A DNA stretch of 64,000 bases. Origin: Helicobacter_D ganmani (GTDB lineage: Bacteria > Campylobacterota > Campylobacteria > Campylobacterales > Helicobacteraceae). Under the pieces are notes generated by a model. It saw only the letters and a list, made by a program, of their open reading frames with translations. It was not told the origin of the DNA and searched no databases. The stretch lies in the NCBI RefSeq assembly GCF_965138225.1, contig NZ_CBCSAX010000006.1. One strand, 5' to 3'. Below are positions 46,037 through 53,645 of this stretch, in pieces. The translations under genes and the position numbers were made by a program. Within the stretch, counting starts at the first letter, position 1. Each line of letters opens with the position of its first letter.

Positions 46037-47144
46037 TTAAAAATCTCCTTATAATTTTCTCAATTTTTTGGCTTGCCTTTCCATCTCCATAGGGATTTAC
46101 ACCCTCTATTGTGTAGCCTTGAGACAAAACCTTTGTTGCTTCTTTAATAATCTCACTACTCTTTGTGCCTACAAGTTTTGCAAATCCCTTTTTGACACCC
46201 TCCATTCTTTCTGTCCTATGGCGCAAGATTAAAATAGGCACACCAAAAGTTGGGGCTTCCTCTTGTATGCCTCCACTATCTGTTAAAACAAGTTTTGCTT
46301 TTTGCAATATATAAACAAGTTGAGGATAATCTAAAGCCTCTGTAAGAATGATATTGTGATGTGTGGATAACCTTTGGCACACTCTATTTTTTACATTTGG
46401 ATTAGGGTGTAGCGGTAGGATAAATTGATGAGAGGGGAATTTGGAAGATAGTGCCTCTATGGAATCTAAAATATACTCTAGTCTCTGCCCGTGATTTTCT
46501 CTTCTATGAGCAGTAACCAATACTATACCCCCCCCCCTGACAACATTCACATTTTTTGATTTCCAAAATTTTGATGCACTTTGCAATGCTTTTTTATTAA
46601 GTAAAGAAAGTGCATCAATTCCTGTATTGCCTACTTGATAGATTTTATCTTTGCTTATTCCCTCTTTTTTGAGAGATTTAGCAGATTTTTTCGTTGGTGC
46701 AAAATGCAGGGTTGTAATTCTACTTACCATTTGCCTTATTGCTTCTTCTGGAAATGGCTCAAATAAATCATAAGAACGCAATCCTGCTTCAATATGAAAA
46801 ATAGCCGCCTTATGATAAAAGCTAGCAAGCGCACCTGCAAAAACGCTCATCGTATCTCCTTGGATAAATACCCCATCAATTTTATGATTTTTAAAAACTT
46901 CTTCTAGCTTTACTAAAATTCTAGCTTGTAATGATGATAAACTTTGATTTTCTACCATTACTCCTAGATTTATATCCGCCTTTAATCCAAAAAAACTTAA
47001 AGCTTGGTGGGACAGCTCTTTTTGCTGTTCTGTATTGCAGATAAGGATATTGTATTTTTGTGGATATTTTTTAAATTCTAAGATTACAGGAGCCAACTTT
47101 ATTGCTTCGGGTCTTGTTCCAAAAATAAATAACAAGTTTTTCAT
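46029..47144 (-). CDS. wecB: UDP-GlcNAc 2-epimerase (non-hydrolysing), with G10 tract
   Basis: Converts UDP-GlcNAc to UDP-ManNAc for the glycan. The 371-residue protein has FGTRPEAIKLAPVI, HIEAGLRS, VTAHRREN, SGGIQEEAPTFGVP. Between the two halves, the coding strand has G10 giving VVRGGGIVLVTAHRREN; family members usually have a short strand there with no triple glycine. A slip would cut the protein at about residue 205. In the current length it is in frame (ON). It is followed by GT2 and GT4 genes. 47145-47266 is non-coding. Confidence 0.92.
   Translation of the reverse strand: MKNLLFIFGTRPEAIKLAPVILEFKKYPQKYNILICNTEQQKELSHQALSFFGLKADINLGVMVENQSLSSLQARILVKLEEVFKNHKIDGVFIQGDTMSVFAGALASFYHKAAIFHIEAGLRSYDLFEPFPEEAIRQMVSRITTLHFAPTKKSAKSLKKEGISKDKIYQVGNTGIDALSLLNKKALQSASKFWKSKNVNVVRGGGIVLVTAHRRENHGQRLEYILDSIEALSSKFPSHQFILPLHPNPNVKNRVCQRLSTHHNIILTEALDYPQLVYILQKAKLVLTDSGGIQEEAPTFGVPILILRHRTERMEGVKKGFAKLVGTKSSEIIKEATKVLSQGYTIEGVNPYGDGKASQKIEKIIRRFLNG
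46528..46537 (-). repeat. G10 (coding strand) tract within wecB
   Basis: Ten C on the plus strand, in frame in this assembly. Its preceding base context is CA, unlike the GC-G(n) tracts elsewhere. Confidence 0.8.
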
Positions 47145-47266
47145 TCTTTCTATTGTTCCTTGATAATATTTGCCCTTATTTTAGCAAAAATTAAAACAAT
47201 TTTACAAATTTAATGTTAGAAAGTTGTTGTTACAATAATCAAAACCCTACAATTTAATGTTTGATG

Positions 47267-47470
47267 CTACTGCGCCACAACATAAATATCCCCTGCTATT
47301 TGTGGATAAGCCTCCCCTAACTCCATAAATGCAAGAATCATTTGAGAATCCCAATGCGCTTGTATTTGAGCGTTTGATAAGGGTTTGAGCTCATAGAATC
47401 TTCACTCTTTAATAACCCATTTTAACCGCAGCTTGACGATGAATAGAATGAGAATTAGGCACTAAAGAGA
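47267..47470 (-). pseudogene. Decayed SAM methyltransferase C-terminus
   Basis: Two adjoining frames on the minus strand hold pieces of a class I methyltransferase. The first reads VPNSHSIHRQAAVKMGY before a stop, like the VPNAHSFHLLW motif of the methyltransferase at 54364. The second (47267-47401) reads ELKPLSNAQIQAHWDSQMIL, then AFMELGEAYPQIAGDIYVVAQ, the typical C-terminal end with the AEIFV-like strand. No SAM-binding motif remains, so it is a remnant. Confidence 0.55.
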
Positions 47471-47473
47471 GGA

Positions 47474-48337
47474 TTATACCCTCTCCCCCGCAAGAATATC
47501 TACTTTTTGTGCGATAATCTTAAAGCCATCAATGCCCGATAGAATAAACTCATTCTCACTTTCCTCAAAGACATTTGCTCCGATAAATTCCTCGCTTAAA
47601 ATGCTTTTTGCCACCCTCACACCCTTTAAACTCGGGAGCTGATATTCTCTAAAGATAAAGGCTCTTAATTGATTATGGATTTGAAAACTTGTTTTTTTAA
47701 GATTTATGTTGATATTTTTCACATCAATCTCTGTGCGTGAAAAATAGCACGATTGCGTAAAATCTTGCTTGGTGCGCTTAAAGCCACCTGTGAGCAAATA
47801 ATCCACATTTTCTTTAAGTAATAAAAAGCCTTGCGCCAAATATTTAAAATACAAATCCCGCGCACTCTCTTGCAAGCCTAGTTCAAAAATTCTTTGCGCG
47901 ATAATATCTCCTGTGTCAATGCCATTATCAATACAATGCAAAGTAACACCGCTTGTGCGCTCACCATTTAAAATCGGTGTGATAGAAGTATAAACGCCCT
48001 TATATTTAGGCAAGGCGGAGAAGTGGATATTATAAAGCCTCTTGCTAGCAAATTGCTCTACTTTAAGCAGTCTATCAAATTCTAAAGAGAGGAAAAGCAC
48101 ATTTGGGATTTGCTGCACTTGCTCTAATGTGCAGACAGGGATACTTGTTTGTAAAGCATATTTTAAAAGCGAGGGTTGCCAAGTGTCTATGCCCACATCA
48201 TCACGATTTGGGATTATACAAATCTCATCGTGAGCAAATTTTGAGAGCAAAAGTTTAAGCGCATTAAGCGCAATCGCATTTTTGCCTGCAATACACACTT
48301 TGAGATGATTGAAATTATTTGGGAATCTTACGCGCAT
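47474..48337 (-). CDS. dTDP-sugar N-formyltransferase (QdtF/WlaRD type)
   Basis: Transfers a formyl group from N10-formyl-THF to the 3-amino group of a dTDP-3-amino-3,6-dideoxyhexose. The 287-residue protein has the formyltransferase core YNIHFSALPKYKGVYTS, with the Asn and His, and the Asp in HCIDNGIDTGDII. The N-terminal VCIAGKNAIALNALKLLL is a Rossmann start. From memory, the H. canadensis counterpart is a proven N-formyltransferase. The end, ILAGERV, is coded by CTTGCGGGGGAGAGGG, looking like a worn version of the GC-G(n) tracts. It lies 58 nt after the FemAB/GNAT gene, whose tract may influence it. Confidence 0.85.
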   Translation of the reverse strand: MRVRFPNNFNHLKVCIAGKNAIALNALKLLLSKFAHDEICIIPNRDDVGIDTWQPSLLKYALQTSIPVCTLEQVQQIPNVLFLSLEFDRLLKVEQFASKRLYNIHFSALPKYKGVYTSITPILNGERTSGVTLHCIDNGIDTGDIIAQRIFELGLQESARDLYFKYLAQGFLLLKENVDYLLTGGFKRTKQDFTQSCYFSRTEIDVKNININLKKTSFQIHNQLRAFIFREYQLPSLKGVRVAKSILSEEFIGANVFEESENEFILSGIDGFKIIAQKVDILAGERV

Positions 48338-48395
48338 AGCTTAAGCTCCCCACGCACAAGATTTGCCCTTTTAAGAGAACAAATAGAGAAAAATA

Positions 48396-49349
48396 TTACT
48401 CTATTATCCCCCCCCCCGCTAGAAGTTCATAGAATTGATGAGTGATTGTGCGTCCGCCAAAGCCTTCTTTTTGAGAAATAAGCCCTGTATTTAAAAATGT
48501 GCCATTAGATTCTGTGGAGATTCCAAAGTCAAAGTAAGTTTTAGAATCTGCATAAGTATCAATCAAAGTTTTAAGAAGTAAATCTAATGCGCCTATTTCT
48601 CTGCCTTTGTCATTAACGGCTAAATATTGTGTATGGATAAGGTTGGGGTAGATAAAAATAAGCGCACCTGCGAGGATTGTTTGCGCTTGATGCGCAATAA
48701 AAAGTTTGATAAATTCAGGAAATCTCCCGCTTAAAAGGGCGAGTTCCTCTGCGCTATGCACGGCTTTGCTTTGGTGGCGAGTATGCAATACATTGTTAAG
48801 CAAAGCAACAAATGCTGGGAAATCTTGACTTTGGCTTATTTGCACATTCTCTCTTTTAGCACGCGAAATTTGAGATTTTCTCCCTTTGGGTAAGCTAAAA
48901 GGGTGTGCTAAAGCAATGCTAGAAGAACAATCCACGCGGTAAAGCTGCGCCTTATGCGTAAAAAGTGCATATAAATCCTCTTGAGAGGGGATTTTGTGGT
49001 AGATATAGGGAATTGCTTTGTAAATCAGCTTTTGTATGCCCCTATTTTGCATATATGTAAGCAAAAGATTAAAGCATTCACACATTTTTTCTTGTTTCAT
49101 TGCCTTGTCTGTAATAAATCCTCCAAAGGTTAATCCTTGATGAGAGTATAACACATTATCAGTAATATTCAGAGGTAAAAGAGCTAAGAGATTTTCCCCC
49201 TCATAAAAGAGCAAAGAATTATCTGCAAATCTATCCGAATGATAGTCCATATAATCCCTATCAAACATAAAAAGCCCATTTTTAGATTCTGCGTTAAAGG
49301 CATTCCATAGGGGCTTAGAATCTTTGCAGTATGGCTGAATGTGAATCAA
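48396..49349 (-). CDS. FemAB/GNAT-family acyltransferase-like protein with 3'-terminal G10
   Basis: A 317-residue protein of the GNAT/FemAB type found in O-antigen loci. DRDYMDYHSDRFADNSLLFY is the usual opening of this group; later HTRHQSKAVHSAEELALLS and HTQYLAVNDKGREIGALDLL are also typical. The enzyme probably adds an acyl or aminoacyl group to a sugar; no direct proof. The C-terminus is LLAGGGIIE, coded by GCG followed by G10 in total, then a stop. With one more G it would continue 24 more codons to a TAA overlapping the formyltransferase start. Confidence 0.72.
   Translation of the reverse strand: MIHIQPYCKDSKPLWNAFNAESKNGLFMFDRDYMDYHSDRFADNSLLFYEGENLLALLPLNITDNVLYSHQGLTFGGFITDKAMKQEKMCECFNLLLTYMQNRGIQKLIYKAIPYIYHKIPSQEDLYALFTHKAQLYRVDCSSSIALAHPFSLPKGRKSQISRAKRENVQISQSQDFPAFVALLNNVLHTRHQSKAVHSAEELALLSGRFPEFIKLFIAHQAQTILAGALIFIYPNLIHTQYLAVNDKGREIGALDLLLKTLIDTYADSKTYFDFGISTESNGTFLNTGLISQKEGFGGRTITHQFYELLAGGGIIE
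48408..48417 (-). repeat. G10 (coding strand) tract at the 3' end of the FemAB/GNAT gene
   Basis: Ten C on the plus strand, coding context CTAGC then the G-run. Present length stops translation after IIE; one extra G extends it to the next gene's ATG. Confidence 0.8.
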
Positions 49350-49360
49350 AATACACCAAC

Positions 49361-49912
49361 CTAACGATAACTAGAGCAAGAGAATACTCTTTGGTATTCT
49401 TGTCTGAAATCATTTACGCAGCCCACCTTATTCTTTGGACTGTTAATCTTTATATTTTTTAATTTTTCTAAAAAATCTTTAGCTCTCAAGCCCAAATCAA
49501 TTTCCTCCTCTTTAAATCTTTTACGATATTGTGTCATAGCTCCATCATTGCTAGGATTTTTGAACACCACATATAGATAAAACTTATAATCGCTTGTTTT
49601 TAAATTTTTACTTTTAAATACCTTGTCCAATTCACTTAATCCGTCTATATATTTATTTTTAATCTCTTGACTTGAAATTTCACTATGTTTTTGATTCTTA
49701 AATTCAACACAATAGATTGTATCATTTTTAAAATATAGCGCATCAAAAGATTTTTTGTATTTCTCTCTTTTGCTTTGCATATATTTATCAAAACTAATGA
49801 CTTTTTCTTGACTTTGACACAAAAAATTTTCATTTTCTTTATCATAACTTGTTTCCTTTAAGGTTACCCCATAAGAATCAAAAAATGACTTCAATAAAGA
49901 TAAATCAGCCAT
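49361..49912 (-). CDS. Candidate PD-(D/E)XK nuclease partner of the ATPase
   Basis: A 183-residue soluble protein of unknown family. Residues 57-72 read DALYFKNDTIYCVEFK, a D-(x)12-ExK arrangement flanked by predicted beta strands, as in the PD-(D/E)XK nuclease core. Before it lies a Lys/Tyr-rich segment. It starts exactly after the ATPase stop (TAA then ATG), so the two form an operon. The nuclease assignment is inference from this motif alone; it could also be a non-catalytic adaptor. It is AT-rich compared with the glycan genes around it. Confidence 0.5.
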   Translation of the reverse strand: MADLSLLKSFFDSYGVTLKETSYDKENENFLCQSQEKVISFDKYMQSKREKYKKSFDALYFKNDTIYCVEFKNQKHSEISSQEIKNKYIDGLSELDKVFKSKNLKTSDYKFYLYVVFKNPSNDGAMTQYRKRFKEEEIDLGLRAKDFLEKLKNIKINSPKNKVGCVNDFRQEYQRVFSCSSYR

Positions 49913-50968
49913 TTATGCTTCCTCTTCGATTTTATCCATTTCCACAAAAGATTCATTTAATTTTTGATAAATAACCTCTAAAGTAGTGCTGTTATCATTA
50001 TCAATTTGCTTTATTTCGCCATTATCTGCAAGATAAAAATTCGCCCTTGTCTTATATTTTTGACTATATTTTTGTAATGCCTCTAGCATATATGGGCTAT
50101 GGGTATTAACCATTATGCAAATTTTCTTTTCTACAAGTTTTACTAAAATTTCAGCGAATGCAACCTGCCATATCGGGTGGAGATGATTTTCTGGCTCATC
50201 AAAGACAAAAAAGCCTTGAGGAGTAATATAAGAATTTTCTAAAAGTGTTTGGACAATACCGAAACTTTTAATGCCTATGGCAATGTTTTTGAGTTGTATC
50301 TCATTAATACTGCCTTTTGCGTTTGGTCGCACAAAATAAAATCTATCATTCCTTTTAATAAATTGCCCCTTCATTGCTAATTTTGCAGATTCTAATATCT
50401 CTTTAAGATATGGTGTTTTGTGCTGCTTGGGCACATTAAGTTTTTTATACAAATCCCATAAAACATAAGGATATTTGATAGAAGTAGAGGATTCTAGATA
50501 AAAGGAATTTTCCACCTCCAAAGTCTTAATGGAAGAAAAAAACTCAAACAAATCCCATACTAGAGGACTTTGAATAAAGGTGCAATCTAGAAAAGTATTG
50601 TGTTGCGCATTATTTCCAAAATCCAAACATTTATCGTCTTTAATTTTTACAAAAATCTCTTGCGTTTGTGTTTGTAGTAAAATCTCACCATTTTTTGAAA
50701 TATCATCATCAAACAACAAAGAAATGAGTCTGTCAAAGGACTTTTTCTTTTCATTATCGCTTTGATTTTCTTGGGGGCTTTGTCGGTTTTTTTGAAACTT
50801 CTTCCCCATATTATCAGCTTTGATTAATGCCATTAGTGCTTTTCCGACCGTGCTTTTTCCCTCATCATTTTTGCCAGCTATAACACTAAGCCCATTAATG
50901 TCTAAACTTGCGCTCTTAATCATTCCTATATTATTTAGTGTCAATATTATTTTTCCGTTATTTTCCAT
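49913..50968 (-). CDS. SMC/ABC-type AAA ATPase (AAA_21-like)
   Basis: A 351-residue ATPase. Walker A is GKNDEGKST (about residues 32-40), Walker B FFVFDEPENHLHP, followed by the switch histidine in IMVNTHSPYML. Such short OLD/RecF-like ATPases pair with nucleases in defence systems (Septu, Gabija, PARIS families); no TOPRIM domain is attached here. The ATG at 50968 has GAGG 7 nt upstream. It is followed without spacing by the candidate nuclease. AT-rich and out of place in the glycan locus. Confidence 0.75.
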   Translation of the reverse strand: MENNGKIILTLNNIGMIKSASLDINGLSVIAGKNDEGKSTVGKALMALIKADNMGKKFQKNRQSPQENQSDNEKKKSFDRLISLLFDDDISKNGEILLQTQTQEIFVKIKDDKCLDFGNNAQHNTFLDCTFIQSPLVWDLFEFFSSIKTLEVENSFYLESSTSIKYPYVLWDLYKKLNVPKQHKTPYLKEILESAKLAMKGQFIKRNDRFYFVRPNAKGSINEIQLKNIAIGIKSFGIVQTLLENSYITPQGFFVFDEPENHLHPIWQVAFAEILVKLVEKKICIMVNTHSPYMLEALQKYSQKYKTRANFYLADNGEIKQIDNDNSTTLEVIYQKLNESFVEMDKIEEEA

Positions 50969-51052
50969 ACACAATCCTCATATATGCAATTTATTTTGAA
51001 GAGGGATTTTACCATAAACAATGTAAATTCCACCACAATTTTATCGGCTCTT

Positions 51053-51973
51053 TTATATCAGCTCTGCCCAGCCAAAGCCACTTTGTCCCATACCATTACC
51101 TCCATAAAACATATAAGTTGTATCGCCTACTTCTAAGAGGGCAGGATAGCAAGCCATTTGTGAATCAAATCCATTAGCAGACGCTTTCAAACCACACTCA
51201 CTATCTCTCCTCTCCCAAGTAATGCCATCTTCACTCCACGCATACCCTGCTTTATATTCCTTGCTTAGAGTGTCAGAAGTATAATACATTTCATACCCAC
51301 CTTTACTTTTATATACCTTTGGACGACCGATTCTATATTCACTCCCCTCGCATTGCACACAAGTTTTGCCCTCACTTTCAAAGTGAATACCATCTTTAGA
51401 TTCTATATATTTAATAAAATAAGTCGGATAGGCAATGCCATTGATGAAAGTCCATTTGTGAATGACAGAATACCATACTTTAAAAATCCCTCCCTCATAA
51501 AGCACACTATGGATACATCTGCCAAAGATTCCCTCCTTGCTTCTATCAAGCACAGGGTTATTTTGGATTCTTTGGAAACTCTCTCCATTATCCTTGCTCA
51601 CAGCCAAACCAGAAAAAGCAAAGAATTTCACCTTTTGTGGAATCTGAAAAGCAACATAATACATATAAATCTTCTCCTCTCCGCCTTGTCTCACACGTAA
51701 CACATCGCCAAGTATCAAGCCATTATCATCAAAACAACCATCTTGCCCTATATCTAGCACAGGCTTTGGAGAAATTTTTAGAATCTTCTTAGGATTTTGA
51801 GAATCTAAATCTAAATAGCCGATTCTCCCTATGCCTTTTGCGTCCCTAAAAGAAACATAGATTCTAATCACATTGGGATTTAATAAAAAAGGCTGTGGCG
51901 TAAGCACCGAATTGTTTATCCATTCATTCTCTCCCTTTGGACAATAAATAAGCCCCTTTTTCTCCCAACGCAT
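51053..51973 (-). CDS. Beta-propeller glycosidase-like protein
   Basis: A 306-residue protein with repeated propeller-blade motifs: IRIYVSFRDAKG, KIYMYYVAFQ, FKVWYSVIHKW, YEMYYTSDT, TYMFYGGNGMG, and sugar-hydrolase-type 'DG' turns (KDNGESF, KDGIHFESEG, EDGITWERR). This is the five-bladed GH43/GH130-like fold, seen in several polysaccharide loci. It has no signal peptide, so it probably acts in the cytoplasm. GGAGGG precedes ATG 51973, which begins 1 nt past the acetyltransferase stop. Its role in glycan assembly is unknown. Confidence 0.65.
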   Translation of the reverse strand: MRWEKKGLIYCPKGENEWINNSVLTPQPFLLNPNVIRIYVSFRDAKGIGRIGYLDLDSQNPKKILKISPKPVLDIGQDGCFDDNGLILGDVLRVRQGGEEKIYMYYVAFQIPQKVKFFAFSGLAVSKDNGESFQRIQNNPVLDRSKEGIFGRCIHSVLYEGGIFKVWYSVIHKWTFINGIAYPTYFIKYIESKDGIHFESEGKTCVQCEGSEYRIGRPKVYKSKGGYEMYYTSDTLSKEYKAGYAWSEDGITWERRDSECGLKASANGFDSQMACYPALLEVGDTTYMFYGGNGMGQSGFGWAELI

Positions 51974-51974
51974 A

Positions 51975-52655
51975 TCACCCTCCCACTTTGCAAAATTTCT
52001 TGGCAGAGATTTTCGCAGCCTCTGCGGGATTACCACGATAGATTGTGTTTTCTTGTGTGTTTTTGTTTATCACAGAACCAAGTGCGATGAAATTATCTCT
52101 TGCGATTTTAACATTATCGGCTACGCAGGAATTTACGCCTATAAATGTATTTTCCCCAATCTCACAGAATCCCGAAATCACGCAATGTGAAGTGATAAAG
52201 CAATTATCGCGCACAATGGAGCGATGACCTAAATGATTCCCACTCCATAGTGTTACATTGTTGCCAATCTCCACAAAAGGTTGCAAAGTGTTATCCTCTA
52301 AGATAAAGCAGTTTTCGCCTATTTTTACATTTCTCCATACAAATGCTTTTGAGCTGATATAGGAAGCACATTTATACNNNNNNNNNNNCCCCCCCCCCCG
52401 CAGCTCATTATAGACTTTCGTGCGGTTATAATTTAACCTTTCACTTGCTAAGGCTACAAAGACTTCATAATCACTTTTGGGATATAAAGTGGGCAGATTC
52501 TCCAAATCCACCAAAGGCAAGTTTAAAAATGCTTCCTCTTGTCTATACGCACTATGCACACTAAAAGCACTCACTTCATAAGGAGAATCGTAAGTAAAAT
52601 ACTCATATGCCAAATGCGCAGTTTCTCCTGCTCCAATAATAACTAGCTTTTTCAT
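51975..52655 (-). CDS. NeuD/PglD-type sugar O/N-acetyltransferase, with tract and gap
   Basis: N-terminal Rossmann-like part KKLVIIGAGETAHLAYEYF, then a left-handed beta-helix of hexapeptide repeats (VKIGENCFILEDNTLQPFV) with the catalytic-region histidine in GNHLGHRSIV. About 226 residues as drawn, including unknown ones. At YNELRGGG the coding strand has G11 and then 11 N before YKCASYISSKAF. If the gap is only G, lengths of 11 or 14 keep the frame. It probably acetylates an amino sugar or hydroxyl in the same glycan. First gene of the minus-strand group with the propeller protein, divergent from the kinase gene. Confidence 0.75.
   Translation of the reverse strand: MKKLVIIGAGETAHLAYEYFTYDSPYEVSAFSVHSAYRQEEAFLNLPLVDLENLPTLYPKSDYEVFVALASERLNYNRTKVYNELRGGGXXXXYKCASYISSKAFVWRNVKIGENCFILEDNTLQPFVEIGNNVTLWSGNHLGHRSIVRDNCFITSHCVISGFCEIGENTFIGVNSCVADNVKIARDNFIALGSVINKNTQENTIYRGNPAEAAKISAKKFCKVGG
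52378..52399 (-). repeat. G11 plus N-gap tract within the acetyltransferase gene
   Basis: Eleven C on the plus strand (52389-52399) after 11 N (52378-52388). Coding context is CTGC, then G-run, then GTATAAAT. Confidence 0.8.
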
Positions 52656-52679
52656 TTGCTCTCCTTGTGCTTATATTAG

Positions 52680-52685
52680 ATTATA
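52680..52685 (-). promoter_or_regulatory. -10 box for the acetyltransferase gene
   Basis: A minus-strand TATAAT lies about 25 nt before the acetyltransferase ATG, in the short region between it and the divergent kinase gene. Confidence 0.45.
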
Positions 52686-52742
52686 AAAATAGCAGGATTA
52701 TAGCATATGTAAAAATGGAATAATAAATGCTTTAAAATTTTT

Positions 52743-53645
52743 ATGGAAAAATTTGAGATTAAAAAGATTTTAAACAAAGAAATTTTTGAGCAACTTGGGA
52801 CAAAAGAAAAATTTTGGTATGACAATAATAGATTTCTCTTTAAAATTGGGAGAGACAATACATTAGAAAATTGCAGTGAAAAGATTGCCTACGAAATAGC
52901 AAAAATCATTGGTTTGCCTTGTGCAGAATATGAACTCGGTAGCTATAACAATAAACAAGGCAGTGTCAGTAAAAACTTTTTAATCAAAGACAATGAAAAC
53001 TATCATTTAATACTTGGCAATGAAATGCTAGCAAAGGTTGTCAAGAACTATCCAAAAGACAAAAGATTTAAAGCAAGAGAATATAAACTGAATCTTGTTT
53101 TGGAAATTTTTGATATTTTTAGTAAAAATAATGTTTTAAGCCCTATTCAAGACAAAACACCACTTTTCGTTTTTCTTGGTTATCTAATTTTTGATTGTTT
53201 AATTGGTAATCAAGACAGACATCACGAAAATTGGGGAGTAATTGTCAATGGAGATATTATCTTGGCTCCTACTTTTGACCACGCCTCTGGAGTAGCATCT
53301 AAAGTGAGTGAAGCAGAAGCAAAACGAAGACTTACAACAAAAGATAAAAATCAAAGCATAGAACATTATTGCAACAAGGCTACAACTCCATTTTATGATG
53401 AAGAGGGCAAAATTCTTAAAACGATTGAAGTTGTGAAAAAAGGCATTGATTTTTCAACAGAGGCAAAAGAATCTTGTCTTTATTGGATAGATAAAATTTT
53501 AGAAATAGAGATTTCTCAATACAAAGAAGTATTAGATAAAATACCGCTAGAATTTATTTTACAAGAGAATCAAAGGAGATTCATTCTTGAAATGTTAAGA
53601 ATGAATACACAAAGATTAAAGGAAACAAGAGAATGTTTGAGTTAA
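52743..53645 (+). CDS. HipA/CtkA-like serine/threonine kinase
   Basis: A 300-residue HipA-homologous kinase. FLFKIGR has the ATP lysine (residue 34), and SEKIAYEIAKIIGLP the alpha-C-like glutamate. The catalytic loop is GNQDRHHENWG (Asp158, Asn163), and APTFDHASG supplies the metal Asp179. It lacks the N-terminal HipA subdomain, like HipT and like H. pylori CtkA, an effector kinase. The next gene overlaps by 13 nt and has a HIRAN domain and possible HipS-like part. On the plus strand in a minus-strand locus and AT-rich, it looks like an insertion. No strong ribosome site before the ATG. Toxin, effector or regulator remain possible. Confidence 0.75.
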   Translation: MEKFEIKKILNKEIFEQLGTKEKFWYDNNRFLFKIGRDNTLENCSEKIAYEIAKIIGLPCAEYELGSYNNKQGSVSKNFLIKDNENYHLILGNEMLAKVVKNYPKDKRFKAREYKLNLVLEIFDIFSKNNVLSPIQDKTPLFVFLGYLIFDCLIGNQDRHHENWGVIVNGDIILAPTFDHASGVASKVSEAEAKRRLTTKDKNQSIEHYCNKATTPFYDEEGKILKTIEVVKKGIDFSTEAKESCLYWIDKILEIEISQYKEVLDKIPLEFILQENQRRFILEMLRMNTQRLKETRECLS

